A stretch of DNA of 64,000 nucleotides from JAUCQB01 sp964586235 (GTDB taxonomy: Bacteria; Planctomycetota; Phycisphaerae; UBA1845; PWPN01), in the NCBI GenBank assembly GCA_964586235.1, contig CAZPIO010000015.1:1-64000 (forward strand), in the 5' to 3' direction. The translations under genes were made by a program, and so were the position numbers. Positions 1 through 7,470 of this stretch are shown here, piece after piece (position 1 is the first letter of the stretch; every line of letters begins with the position of its first letter). The notes beneath the pieces were generated by a model. It was given only the letters and a program-made list of their open reading frames with translations. It did not search any database and was not told the DNA's origin.

Positions 1-2
1 GA

Positions 3-1577
3 TCATGCGAATTTCGCCGGTCAGATACAAGATGCGGTCGACAGGACGGATACCGCCAGACCATTCAGATTCGTGGGGGTGAACGCAAGGAGATCTCGCT
101 CAACACCGAAATGGCTCCCATATTCACCAGCAATCCCAAGAGTGTCGAGTATGGGCAGGAAGTGAGCTTCGACGCCAGCGGCTCAACGCCCACAGGAACC
201 ATCGAAGCGTATACCTGGGATTATGGCGACAACACTCCCCCGGAGACCAAGGGCAAGGATGACCCTAAGGCCAGCCACAAGTACGCTTTTGACCCATCCA
301 AGTGGGCGCGCGAACAGGCCTTTACGGTCAAACTGACCATAAAGGTGGGAGGCGAAAAGAAGACCACGGAACAGAGGGTCCAGGTCAGCCTTCCGGAGGA
401 GCAGTTGGCGTTCGATGTCGCGGTGTTCCCCAGCCAGCGGCATCCGCTCAACGGCGAAACGGTACAGTTCAAGATCACGCCGCGGAACGCCGCCTCTCTC
501 GACGCGGTCGAGGGTATCGTGTTCTCCTGCGGTGATGGCCCGACGACGAGTAAAGATGCCGCCAAGCCCATGCGGCTGGAGCGCGAAGGTAAGGGCTACA
601 AGCCGCTGGTGGTGTCGCATGTGTACCCGCAGAGCGGGCAGTTCGATCTCCAATTGACCTATACGCAGCCCAAGCTGGGCCTGACCACGCCGCAGACCGC
701 CACGCTGCATATGCAGGGCGGCAGCCCGCCGGCTGTCAAGGTGACGTCCGCCTACCTCACTGACGAGGAGCTCCTGGACCGGGCCTGGCAGGACTTCTTC
801 CGGCAGTTCAAGGAAGTCGTTCACGCCGCCGGGTGCGAGAAACGCCGGCTGGCCATCTCCAGCATGACCAGCGCCAACTACGAGATCGAGGAGCCTGAGT
901 TTGTGCCGGTGGTGGACAGGCTGACGCAGTACCTGGTCGAGGATGCCAACAAGTACTTCGTTGTCGAAAAGACCTCGCAGGTGCTGGCTCGTCTGGCGCC
1001 CGAGTCCATCGTGGACATTCGGAAAGAGTACGAGCAGCAGAAGGACGTTGAAGGGGCGGCCGAGCCCAAGTACCGAGACAGCCTCGACTACGGCCTGATG
1101 TCCGGCTCGTTGTGGAATTCCGCACGCGAGGGCAAGGGCTCGCGGTGGGCGTGGCTGCTTTATGGGCTGCGCATCGCCGGCATCGACAACCGGATTCGTC
1201 TGTTCAGTTCGTCTGTGGACACCACCAGCGGCCAGAGCAACTTGGCCAATACGGGCCAGGGTGCTGAACAGGTACTGACCGAGCACAAGGCGGCCGAGGG
1301 CGAAAGCCTTCAGAACCTGCCCATTCTCATGGCCCGGTTCAAGACCGCGGAGGTGTTGATCGCGTTGAAGATTCTCAGCGAGCCGGCGGTGGCGGTTACC
1401 GGTCCCGACAAGTACGACGAGGGCCTGCGCGAGGAACTGATGACCCGCACCGCGACCGTCAAGGTGCATGTTCGCCTGCTGGAGCGAACCGGCCAAGTGC
1501 GGCGGGCGGTGGACATCCAGGGACGGTACTCCGAGACCATTCCGCGGAGCCACCTGCCAACCTCGAAACCCTCATGA
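3..1577 (+). CDS. PKD-domain protein with CsgG/LpoB-like C-terminal domain (5' partial)
   Basis: The frame is open from base 3 with no stop, so the gene probably begins left of the window; the first ATG is at 111. After that ATG a PKD domain is recognisable (Y/W-x-W-D-Y-G-D-N, then a second Ig-like domain with V-F-S-C-G-D-G). From about residue 220 the protein becomes helical and resembles CsgG/FlgO/LpoB-type outer-membrane assembly factors: a predicted strand LAISSM, then a long segment with VVDRLTQYL and FVVEKTSQVLARL, and a DYGLMSGSLW stretch like the 'D-Y-L-hydrophobic-G-S-I' motif of that fold. The role is probably extracytoplasmic, in envelope assembly or PBP activation; this is inference from fold-like features. 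It converges with the TIR gene on the other strand and ends just before a shared terminator hairpin. Its upstream neighbours are not visible. Confidence 0.7.
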   Translation, partial: SCEFRRSDTRCGRQDGYRQTIQIRGGERKEISLNTEMAPIFTSNPKSVEYGQEVSFDASGSTPTGTIEAYTWDYGDNTPPETKGKDDPKASHKYAFDPSKWAREQAFTVKLTIKVGGEKKTTEQRVQVSLPEEQLAFDVAVFPSQRHPLNGETVQFKITPRNAASLDAVEGIVFSCGDGPTTSKDAAKPMRLEREGKGYKPLVVSHVYPQSGQFDLQLTYTQPKLGLTTPQTATLHMQGGSPPAVKVTSAYLTDEELLDRAWQDFFRQFKEVVHAAGCEKRRLAISSMTSANYEIEEPEFVPVVDRLTQYLVEDANKYFVVEKTSQVLARLAPESIVDIRKEYEQQKDVEGAAEPKYRDSLDYGLMSGSLWNSAREGKGSRWAWLLYGLRIAGIDNRIRLFSSSVDTTSGQSNLANTGQGAEQVLTEHKAAEGESLQNLPILMARFKTAEVLIALKILSEPAVAVTGPDKYDEGLREELMTRTATVKVHVRLLERTGQVRRAVDIQGRYSETIPRSHLPTSKPS

Positions 1578-1611
1578 CGGTCTCGCGGGCCGAGCGATCG
1601 TGCTGATCCGG

Positions 1612-1652
1612 ACGCGCGCTGCTGCCTGTTGGTTGCGGCGCGCGTTTTATTT
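1612..1652. terminator. Rho-independent terminator between convergent genes
   Basis: A GC stem ACGCGCGC (1612-1619) pairs with GCGCGCGT (1638-1645), followed on the plus strand by TTTTATTTT. It lies 35 bases past the stop of the PKD gene and overlaps the stop region of the convergent TIR gene. Confidence 0.65.
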
Positions 1653-2633
1653 TGCGTCGCGCACCAGCCTGGCTTGGCAAGGGCCGGCCTCGGCCGTTCT
1701 CTGCTCCTCGAACGGCTTGCCCTCCTGATATTGAACAGAATAGGCGGTGAGGGGGCCACCGCCTGGCGTGCCGGTCCAGATTCGACCGTTGCCGTTGAGG
1801 GAAAGGGCTTTCTGGTCAAACAGGAAACGCACTTCTTCAAGTTCACTTTTCATAGGAAGTCGCCATTTGGCGTCGGCGGGCAGAACACTATTCTGCTTGC
1901 GGACGAAATCCTGGGCATCCGAGAACCGGCCGTACACCGAGTCCTTCAGCCAGAATCTGTCGCCAACACGAATGGCGTCGCCTTCATCCTGCCACGGCTG
2001 TGTTGTGCTTTGGGTGATAGGTTGTGTCGCGACGATATCTGGGGGTGTGATGGGAGGGATCGGCCCGTTGGAGCTCCGCCGGCACGCGCCGCCATGCAGT
2101 GCCCACCAGCACACGGCCACCACAGCAATCACTACGCACGCGCCGGCCATGATCATGCCGAACCGTTTCCGTTGGCCGGTCTCATAGGTGGGCGTAAGCG
2201 GGACCTCGGGCTCTTTGATGGGTTCCTCCGCCCGCCCCAGTACCGCCTTGGCGGCAATGACCAGGCGATCCAGGTGCTGTTCCAGCGGTGGCGTCAGGGC
2301 ATCCAGCCAATGCGGAGTGGACAGGTAATATTCCAACGTCTTCGAAGGCCGCACGTCGTCAATCCGTAACGGGAGGATGGCCAGTCCGCGCGATACCCCT
2401 CGCTCCACCTCTCGCTTGACCTGGTCCGAGCGATTGGCATGCTCTGAGAAAACCAAGACCATCAGCCGCACGGCATGGATAGCCTCCACGATGCCGGAAG
2501 CATAATCGATCCCCGGGGTCAGATCGCGCGGCGCCATCCAGCACCGGACGCCGTTGCGCTCCATCCACGAACATACGGCCTCAGCGGTCAATTTATCCTG
2601 AGAGGCATAGCTGATGAACGCGTCAATGCCCAT
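1647..2633 (-). CDS. Membrane-anchored TIR domain protein with DUF1566-like C-terminal domain
   Basis: The start is placed at MGIDAFISYA (2633) because the TIR domain begins there; an in-frame ATG lies 33 bases upstream. Residues 1-130 are a TIR domain (AFISYASQD at beta-A, WMAPRD in the BB-loop region, and VKREVERG containing E75 at the position of the NADase glutamate). A single membrane span follows at about 160-178. The remaining 140 residues resemble the DUF1566/Lcl-type domain (DRFWLKD, WRLPMKSELEEV, RIWTGT), usually extracellular. The predicted topology is cytoplasmic TIR and outside sensor. Known TIR domains cleave NAD or make cyclic ADP-ribose variants; E75 makes enzymatic activity plausible but untested. 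A remnant of a TPR gene lies just upstream in the same orientation. Confidence 0.82.
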   Translation of the reverse strand: MGIDAFISYASQDKLTAEAVCSWMERNGVRCWMAPRDLTPGIDYASGIVEAIHAVRLMVLVFSEHANRSDQVKREVERGVSRGLAILPLRIDDVRPSKTLEYYLSTPHWLDALTPPLEQHLDRLVIAAKAVLGRAEEPIKEPEVPLTPTYETGQRKRFGMIMAGACVVIAVVAVCWWALHGGACRRSSNGPIPPITPPDIVATQPITQSTTQPWQDEGDAIRVGDRFWLKDSVYGRFSDAQDFVRKQNSVLPADAKWRLPMKSELEEVRFLFDQKALSLNGNGRIWTGTPGGGPLTAYSVQYQEGKPFEEQRTAEAGPCQARLVRDAK

Positions 2634-2710
2634 GGTTGGCTCCCATTGCCCCCACTCCCGCAGCATACCGGGTCACCCACGGCCAGACAATCGCCCGTTC
2701 GCTGGGTCCA

Positions 2711-3169
2711 TTGCTGATCTCACTGTGAATCCACGCACGCCACTGGTAGCGGCTGGACTTGGTGACAGGCCGGTGTTCGGTCTACGTTCAGATGCCGGCA
2801 CGGCTTGTCCATTGGACTGCACCTCTTGCCGGACGCGGATTTGGCGGCATGCCGTTCCCCCTCACTCATCTTCTTGCGGCACAATTTGCCGATGCAGTCG
2901 CACCATAACGGACGGGGTTCGGGCGTCGAACTCGATTTCACTCCACAGCGCGACCCTGAGAAGGAACACTGCCAGCGTCAGGTCGCCGGTGTAACCTCGG
3001 TCAAAATAGGGCTTGAGCGTCGGATCGGCCATCGCGTCGCCGAGATCTACGAGTTCCCAAGCTCTCTTGAAGTCACCCGGCTTCACGCCGCGAGGTCGAA
3101 GCACCACCACCAGGGGATACTCGCCGTGGCGCTGCCGCCGGATAGACATCTTGAAGATCGTCGCCCCGA
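2711..3169 (-). repeat. 459-bp direct repeat, copy A (pairs with 16410-16868)
   Basis: Aligning by eye, bases 2711-3169 match 16410-16868 at a constant offset of 13699, with about 13 substitutions and no indels. The unit contains the last 100 or so codons of the TPR gene and about 150 bases after its stop. Copy A directly abuts the broken end of the ISKra4-type transposase at 3169/3170. Confidence 0.93.
2862..3169 (-). pseudogene. 3' fragment of the TPR/GHKL-like gene
   Basis: The frame encodes the same C-terminal 95 residues (MSIRRQRHGEYPL to IVPQEDE) as the full-length TPR protein at 16561-18714, with very few residue changes in this part. Everything upstream is missing: at 3169 the sequence switches to the transposase remnant. 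The internal methionine could in principle start a 95-residue peptide, but no ribosome binding site supports this and the fragment lacks all TPRs. It is best read as what remains after recombination or IS-linked deletion. Confidence 0.85.
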
Positions 3170-4096
3170 TCGCCCAGACGCTGGCGCTTGTTCAGCGGAT
3201 CGATCCAGTTGCCGCCGTCGCCCATCACGATGACCGTGGAGGCTTGCCGTAATCCCCGTCGTTCGGCTTCCAGACGAACCAGTTTGCCGAAGGCCTCCGC
3301 GTCACCCATCGTGGCCACGTAAGTGGTGACCAACGGCTCCGGGGGATGATCCGCCGTCCCATCGCCGGGCAGGTAGGAGGTGATCGCGCAGACCTTGTCC
3401 TCACGCCAACGACTGCCGTTTTCCCCTTGTTTCTCGCGGGTTTGCACGCGACCGCCATCCATCCCGATCACCAGCAACGCCGGCGGATTCGGCACCGCTT
3501 CGGGATGATATCCCTGCTCGTAAGCCACCACTTCCGCGTCCCTTGCCCGCCGCACCACCTCCCCCATCGCCTCCGACCAACGCTGAATCTGTTTGCCGTC
3601 CAGTTGCGTCCCCCAGTCCTCGTTCAACGCTCGCGCCGCCTGATCGAAACTCTGTAACGATCCCTCCCGACCCATACGTCGGCCCGCACGAGGGGTCAGA
3701 GGAACCTCTCCCAGCAGACTCCAATCACGAACCTGAGGGGGAAAAAGAGCCCCCGCAGCCCCGGCACCGGGCGTGCTGCCGAGGAAGCACCACCGGCCCA
3801 TGCAGCGATAGAATCTCCGGCTGGGTGACCTGCTTCTCCAGATGCGTCCGATCCGAACCGCAGTGCGGACATCGGCCCGCTGCCGTCACCGCCGCATTCG
3901 GCTCCAACGCCGCCCGTTCCTCCAATACCACCGGCAACATCCCCTGAGCCAATACCTCCACCTGGTCCTCGAAGTCCGCGAACCTCGCCCCCTTGAGCGG
4001 AGCCTCCTTGTCCAGCGGAATCATCCGGTCCAACTCCGCCGTCACCGCCGCCATAATCCGTGCCCGAGCCTCCTGACGCGTCGTCCTCGCTACCAT
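3170..4096 (-). pseudogene. ISKra4-type transposase, frameshifted and 3'-truncated
   Basis: The N-terminal part starts at ATG 4096 (MVARTTRQEARARIM) and carries a zinc-ribbon-like CPHCGSD...CRGCGG pair. The frame shifts at a T5C5 run (minus strand; bases 3737-3746): the first frame stops at 3725, while the neighbouring frame continues with LFPPQVRDW and VPLTPRAGRR. The second part includes VIGMDGGRV and VMGDGGNWIDPL, which fit the first two DDE aspartates of ISKra4-like transposases. The reading breaks at about 3170, so the third catalytic residue and the 3' end are gone. The shift is +1 relative to the first frame; a programmed shift is possible in this IS group, but the truncation alone makes the element non-functional. 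Confidence 0.8.
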
Positions 4097-4190
4097 GACC
4101 CTGTTCCTCCTTGATGTAACGGGGCTGCCTCCATGGCCGCCCACACCCCTCATCTATCGAAATAAAGCCCGCCGAATCTGTCACGGACCC
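3170..4190 (-). mobile_element. Remnant of an ISKra4-family insertion sequence
   Basis: This comprises the transposase remnant plus about 95 bases upstream. On the minus strand the sequence AGGGTCCGTGACAGATTC near 4175-4190 looks like a possible element end, but the opposite end is deleted, so no inverted-repeat pair can be shown and no target duplication can be measured. No second copy of this IS exists in the window. Confidence 0.5.
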
Positions 4191-4230
4191 TGGCCGCCGA
4201 ACGCCTGGCCAAACGGCTTTACGGAATCCT

Positions 4231-4247
4231 AACCGTACGGTACGGTT
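4231..4247. promoter_or_regulatory. 17-bp perfect palindrome, candidate operator
   Basis: AACCGTAC-G-GTACGGTT has two perfect 8-base arms. It lies 56 bases upstream of the DUF4062 remnant ATG and 124 bases upstream of the TIR-NACHT start, in the leader of the plus-strand TIR operon. It is not followed by a T run. A dimeric repressor site is plausible but unproven. Confidence 0.35.
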
Positions 4248-4302
4248 ATCAGATCTCGGTGGGCGATTCCGACCACTCGAAGTAGACACGGCGGGTGCAG
4301 CA

Positions 4303-4374
4303 ATGCCCGATGCTTGGCGAACCGTTCGCGTGTTCATCTCCTCGACATTCCGCGACATGGAGGCGAGGCGATGA
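4303..4374 (+). pseudogene. N-terminal remnant of a DUF4062 protein
   Basis: ATG 4303 opens 23 codons reading MPDAWRTVRVFISSTFRDME and ending ARR-stop. VRVFISSTFRDM is the hallmark start of DUF4062 proteins and matches the style of the broken DUF4062 gene at 7467. The stop TGA (4372-4374) overlaps the ATG of the next gene in an ATGA, and its GGAGG (4359-4363) is well placed as the ribosome binding site for that gene. It may persist as a leader peptide rather than a protein gene. Confidence 0.7.
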
Positions 4375-6524
4375 AATGCCCTCAGTGCCAGGTTGACGCC
4401 ACGAGGGTCGGCGCGTTCTGGCTTTGTGCGACGCACGGGCAATTGTCAGAAGACAAGTCCTTTGCCCCAATGCGCATCTTCCTCAGCTATGGCCACGACG
4501 GTAACGAAGAACTGGTCCGCCGCATCAAGGCCGACCTCGAAAAACGCGGCCACGACGTCTGGTTCGACAAGAACGAAATCAAGGCCGGCGACGACTGGCG
4601 GCGCTCCATCACCGACGGCATCACGGGCAGCCACCGCGTCCTGTCGTTCCTCTCGAAACACTCCACCCGCGACCCCGGCGTCTGCCGCGATGAGATCGCC
4701 ATCGCCATCGGCGTGAAGGGCGGCAACATCCAAACGATCCTCGTCGAGAGCGAGCAGGAGGTGCAGCCGCCGGTGAACATCGGCCACATCCAGTGGCTCG
4801 ATATGCACGACTGGAAAGAGCAGCACGCCGCAGGTGATGCAGCGTGGGAACCATGGTATCAGGCCAAGCTTGCCGAGATCGTCCGGGTGGTGGAAAGCGA
4901 CGAAAGCCGCCGCTTTGCCGGTGAGATCGAAACGCTCAACGGCTATCTCAAACCCATCAAGTCCGAGGCCCGCATCTGCCAGTTACTGAGCAAAGGCTTT
5001 TACGGACGCCAATGGCTGTTTGAGGCGGTGGAACAATGGCGACGGGATACCAAGCTGGATTCCCGGCTCTTCTGGATCATGGGCGCGCCCGGCGTCGGCA
5101 AGAGCGCCTTTGCCGCCCAACTCACCCACACCCGATCCGACACCGTCATCGCCGCCCAATTTGTCGAATGGGACAAGCCCGATCACCGCAACGCGCCGCG
5201 GGTCGTCCGCAGCCTGGCCTTCCAACTCGCCACCCGGCTGCCCGATTATCGCAAGCTCCTGCTGACCCTGCCGGAGATTGCCGAACTGGACCGGAAAGAC
5301 GCGACGGAACTGTTCGACTACCTCCTCGTCAACCCGCTGCGCTCGGTCATCCACGGCGGCCGGGAACGCTATCTGATCGTGATTGATGCCCTGGACGAGG
5401 CCGGCGACGCCGGGCGTAACCCGCTCGTGGAAATGCTCGCGCGCAATGCCCAGCGCCTGCCCGACTGGCTGGGCCTCGTCGTCACCAGCCGTCCGGAGTT
5501 CGATGTCAAGACTCCGTTGCAGGCCTTGAATCCCTTTTCGCTCGACACCCGGTCCGAATCCAACCGCGCCGACATCTGCGACTACCTGCGGCGCGAACTG
5601 GCGACGCCGCTCCAGAACCGCCCGGACGCCGACCGCCTCGTGGAGCAAATCTTGGAAAAGAGCGAAGGCGTGTTCCTCTATGTCGAACGCTTCTGCGATG
5701 ACGTTCAACAAGGCCATCTCTCGCTCGACCGCCCGCAACAATTCCCGCAAGGCCTCGGCGGCATCTTCTGCCAATGGTTTCAACGCCAGTTCCCCCACCT
5801 GGAAAACTTCCGCAAAGATGTTCGCCCCTCGCTGCGTGTCATCCTCGCCGCCCGCGAACCACTGCCCGTGGAAATCCTCCAACGCCTCTTCCACTTGCAG
5901 GACGAAGAACTTCGCGACTTTACCCGCACCCTCGGTTCGCTGTTCCCCGTCACGAAAGAAGCGAACGGCGAAGTCATCAAGCCCTACCACAAATCACTGG
6001 CTGACTGGCTGGTGGATGAAGGGAAAGCCGGAGTGTATTTTGTCAGCGCGAAAGAAGGACATCGGATGCTCGCTGACTTTGGTTGGAGCGTGTTTGAAAG
6101 TGCGGTGATACTACCGCCGTTTATCGCCCGCAACCTGCCGGTTCATCTCCATGAGGTCCAACAATACGAAAGGCTCTATCTGATCTTCCGCGACAGCACT
6201 TATACGCGCGTGCTTGGGGAAGGCGGGTATGCAATGCTTCCATCTCGTGTGAAACTATGGTCACCAGAAAGATGGGCGAGAGATACACTCTATATCGGCA
6301 GAGTCGGCGATTGCCGCATTGTTGAGCGAGTTGGGAGTCCTCCTGATTCAATATGGGTCGAATGCTTGAAATGCGGCTTCTTTACCGACGCTTACGACCA
6401 TGATGAGTGGAAAGACCCCAAGGTCTGCCCTGCCTGCGGTTGGGGTGGCAGCGAAGCGGAACGATCTGCATTCGAATTGTTGGAAACCAGCATGGCCAAG
6501 AAACAGCCATGGGGACAATCATGA
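4371..6524 (+). CDS. TIR-NACHT STAND NTPase with terminal zinc ribbons
   Basis: The start at 4371 is chosen for the GGAGG seven bases upstream and the ATGA overlap with the DUF4062 remnant; a longer frame from 4314 lacks this. The product has 717 residues: N-terminal zinc ribbon (CPQC...C..H, 3-22); TIR domain 34-150 (MRIFLSYGHDG, VWFDKNEI, E108 in CRDEIA as candidate NADase glutamate); NACHT-type NTPase from about 210, with GFYGRQWLFEAV preceding Walker A GAPGVGKS (238-245) and Walker B YLIVIDALDEAGD (about 333-346); a winged-helix/helical arm; and a C-terminal Cys-rich segment (CLKCGFF...CPACGW). By analogy with bacterial TIR-STAND defence proteins, recognition of a trigger would cause oligomerisation and NAD cleavage. 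The trigger is unknown. It is coupled by ATGA to the TIR-TIR gene. Confidence 0.88.
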   Translation: MKCPQCQVDATRVGAFWLCATHGQLSEDKSFAPMRIFLSYGHDGNEELVRRIKADLEKRGHDVWFDKNEIKAGDDWRRSITDGITGSHRVLSFLSKHSTRDPGVCRDEIAIAIGVKGGNIQTILVESEQEVQPPVNIGHIQWLDMHDWKEQHAAGDAAWEPWYQAKLAEIVRVVESDESRRFAGEIETLNGYLKPIKSEARICQLLSKGFYGRQWLFEAVEQWRRDTKLDSRLFWIMGAPGVGKSAFAAQLTHTRSDTVIAAQFVEWDKPDHRNAPRVVRSLAFQLATRLPDYRKLLLTLPEIAELDRKDATELFDYLLVNPLRSVIHGGRERYLIVIDALDEAGDAGRNPLVEMLARNAQRLPDWLGLVVTSRPEFDVKTPLQALNPFSLDTRSESNRADICDYLRRELATPLQNRPDADRLVEQILEKSEGVFLYVERFCDDVQQGHLSLDRPQQFPQGLGGIFCQWFQRQFPHLENFRKDVRPSLRVILAAREPLPVEILQRLFHLQDEELRDFTRTLGSLFPVTKEANGEVIKPYHKSLADWLVDEGKAGVYFVSAKEGHRMLADFGWSVFESAVILPPFIARNLPVHLHEVQQYERLYLIFRDSTYTRVLGEGGYAMLPSRVKLWSPERWARDTLYIGRVGDCRIVERVGSPPDSIWVECLKCGFFTDAYDHDEWKDPKVCPACGWGGSEAERSAFELLETSMAKKQPWGQS

Positions 6525-7276
6525 GATCCGGCGCATGGATTTTCGTATCCCACTCGCATCGCGATCTGGAGAAAGTCCGACAAATCCGCAACGAACTCGA
6601 AAAGCGTGGCCACAATCCGCTGTTGTTCTTTCTCAAGTGTCTGGAAGACGACGATGCCCGCCTACCCCAACTCATCCGCGACGAAATTAAGGCTCGCGAA
6701 TGGTTTATCCTCTGCGACAGCCCGAACGCCAAGAATTCCGGCTGGGTGCAGCAGGAGGTGGAGTTTATCAAGTCAATGACGGGAAAGACCATCGAGACGA
6801 TGGACTTGAACAAGGATCTCCAAACCGAACTTCACAAACTGATCCGACTCTCCAAACGCGCCACGGTCTTTCTTTCCTACGCCCGACAAGACCGCGAAAT
6901 CGCGGAACGGATTCGACACGCTCTGATTCAGCATGAGTTCGGTGTTTGGTTCGATGAGGCGGTCACACCGGGGCAGGATTGGGCCGATGCAATCCATTCA
7001 GCAATTGACGAAGCCGTTACGCGCGGGTTTGTGGTTGTGCTGCTGAGTCCCGCCTCGCTGACGAGCCAGTGGCGCAAACGGGAAACGGAGTATGCGCTCG
7101 AACTTGCTGCACGGTCGCAACGAAGCAACGTCATTCCCGTTGTAGTCGCTCCGTTCGCGCCCGAGGCTTTGCCGCTGGCGCTGGCGAACATCCAATGGTT
7201 CGACCTGACGACAGGATCGTTGGAGGATCGCATCACATCCCTCATTCACAGCTTGAAAACCCGCGAAATGGAGTAG
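6521..7276 (+). CDS. Tandem TIR-TIR protein
   Basis: ATG 6521 overlaps the TGA of the TIR-NACHT gene by four bases and has a GGGGA at 6511-6515. An in-frame ATG at 6509 is an alternative. The 251-residue product consists of two TIR domains with almost no linker: residues 4-105 (WIFVSHSHRD; E79 in VQQEVEF) and 114-245 (TVFLSYARQD, VWFDEAVTPG; Glu in WRKRETEYAL near 188-190). Both keep a glutamate at the catalytic position. There is no NTPase or membrane span, so it probably works with the upstream TIR-NACHT protein, as a second effector or a partner in a TIR filament. The pairing is inferred from translational coupling. Confidence 0.85.
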   Translation: MRSGAWIFVSHSHRDLEKVRQIRNELEKRGHNPLLFFLKCLEDDDARLPQLIRDEIKAREWFILCDSPNAKNSGWVQQEVEFIKSMTGKTIETMDLNKDLQTELHKLIRLSKRATVFLSYARQDREIAERIRHALIQHEFGVWFDEAVTPGQDWADAIHSAIDEAVTRGFVVVLLSPASLTSQWRKRETEYALELAARSQRSNVIPVVVAPFAPEALPLALANIQWFDLTTGSLEDRITSLIHSLKTREME

Positions 7277-7284
7277 CCCCAGCC

Positions 7285-7470
7285 ATGAGCCACCGAAACA
7301 AATTCTCCGTGATCTTCGACGGCGACAACGACATGCTGGCCTACGCCAACATGAAGGGCTGGAACGAGAGCGAGCATATCGAGTTCGACTGCAGAAACCG
7401 AAGGTACAATACGACTTCTCCGGACAAAGCTTGCCACACAAGAATGGATAGAAAGGACCGGACCTCATGA
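7285..7470 (+). pseudogene. N-terminal fragment of a MTH538-type TIR-like protein
   Basis: Codons 1-33 (MSHRNKFSVIFDGDNDM, then YANMKGWNESEHIEF) resemble the beginning of MTH538/DUF1863 TIR-like domains, whose members usually start with a similar 'K-x-x-V-x-F-D-G-D-N-D' strand. After EFD the reading becomes low-complexity basic sequence with no resemblance, and it stops at 61 residues where the family needs over 100. The TGA overlaps the ATG of the next gene (ATGA), so coupling is kept although the gene is apparently deleted internally. It could be expressed as a short peptide. Confidence 0.6.

Noticed and set aside
183..1553. 456-codon minus-strand ORF antisense to the PKD gene
   Set aside because: Its composition is typical of a GC-rich antisense frame, and the plus strand encodes recognisable PKD and CsgG-like segments.
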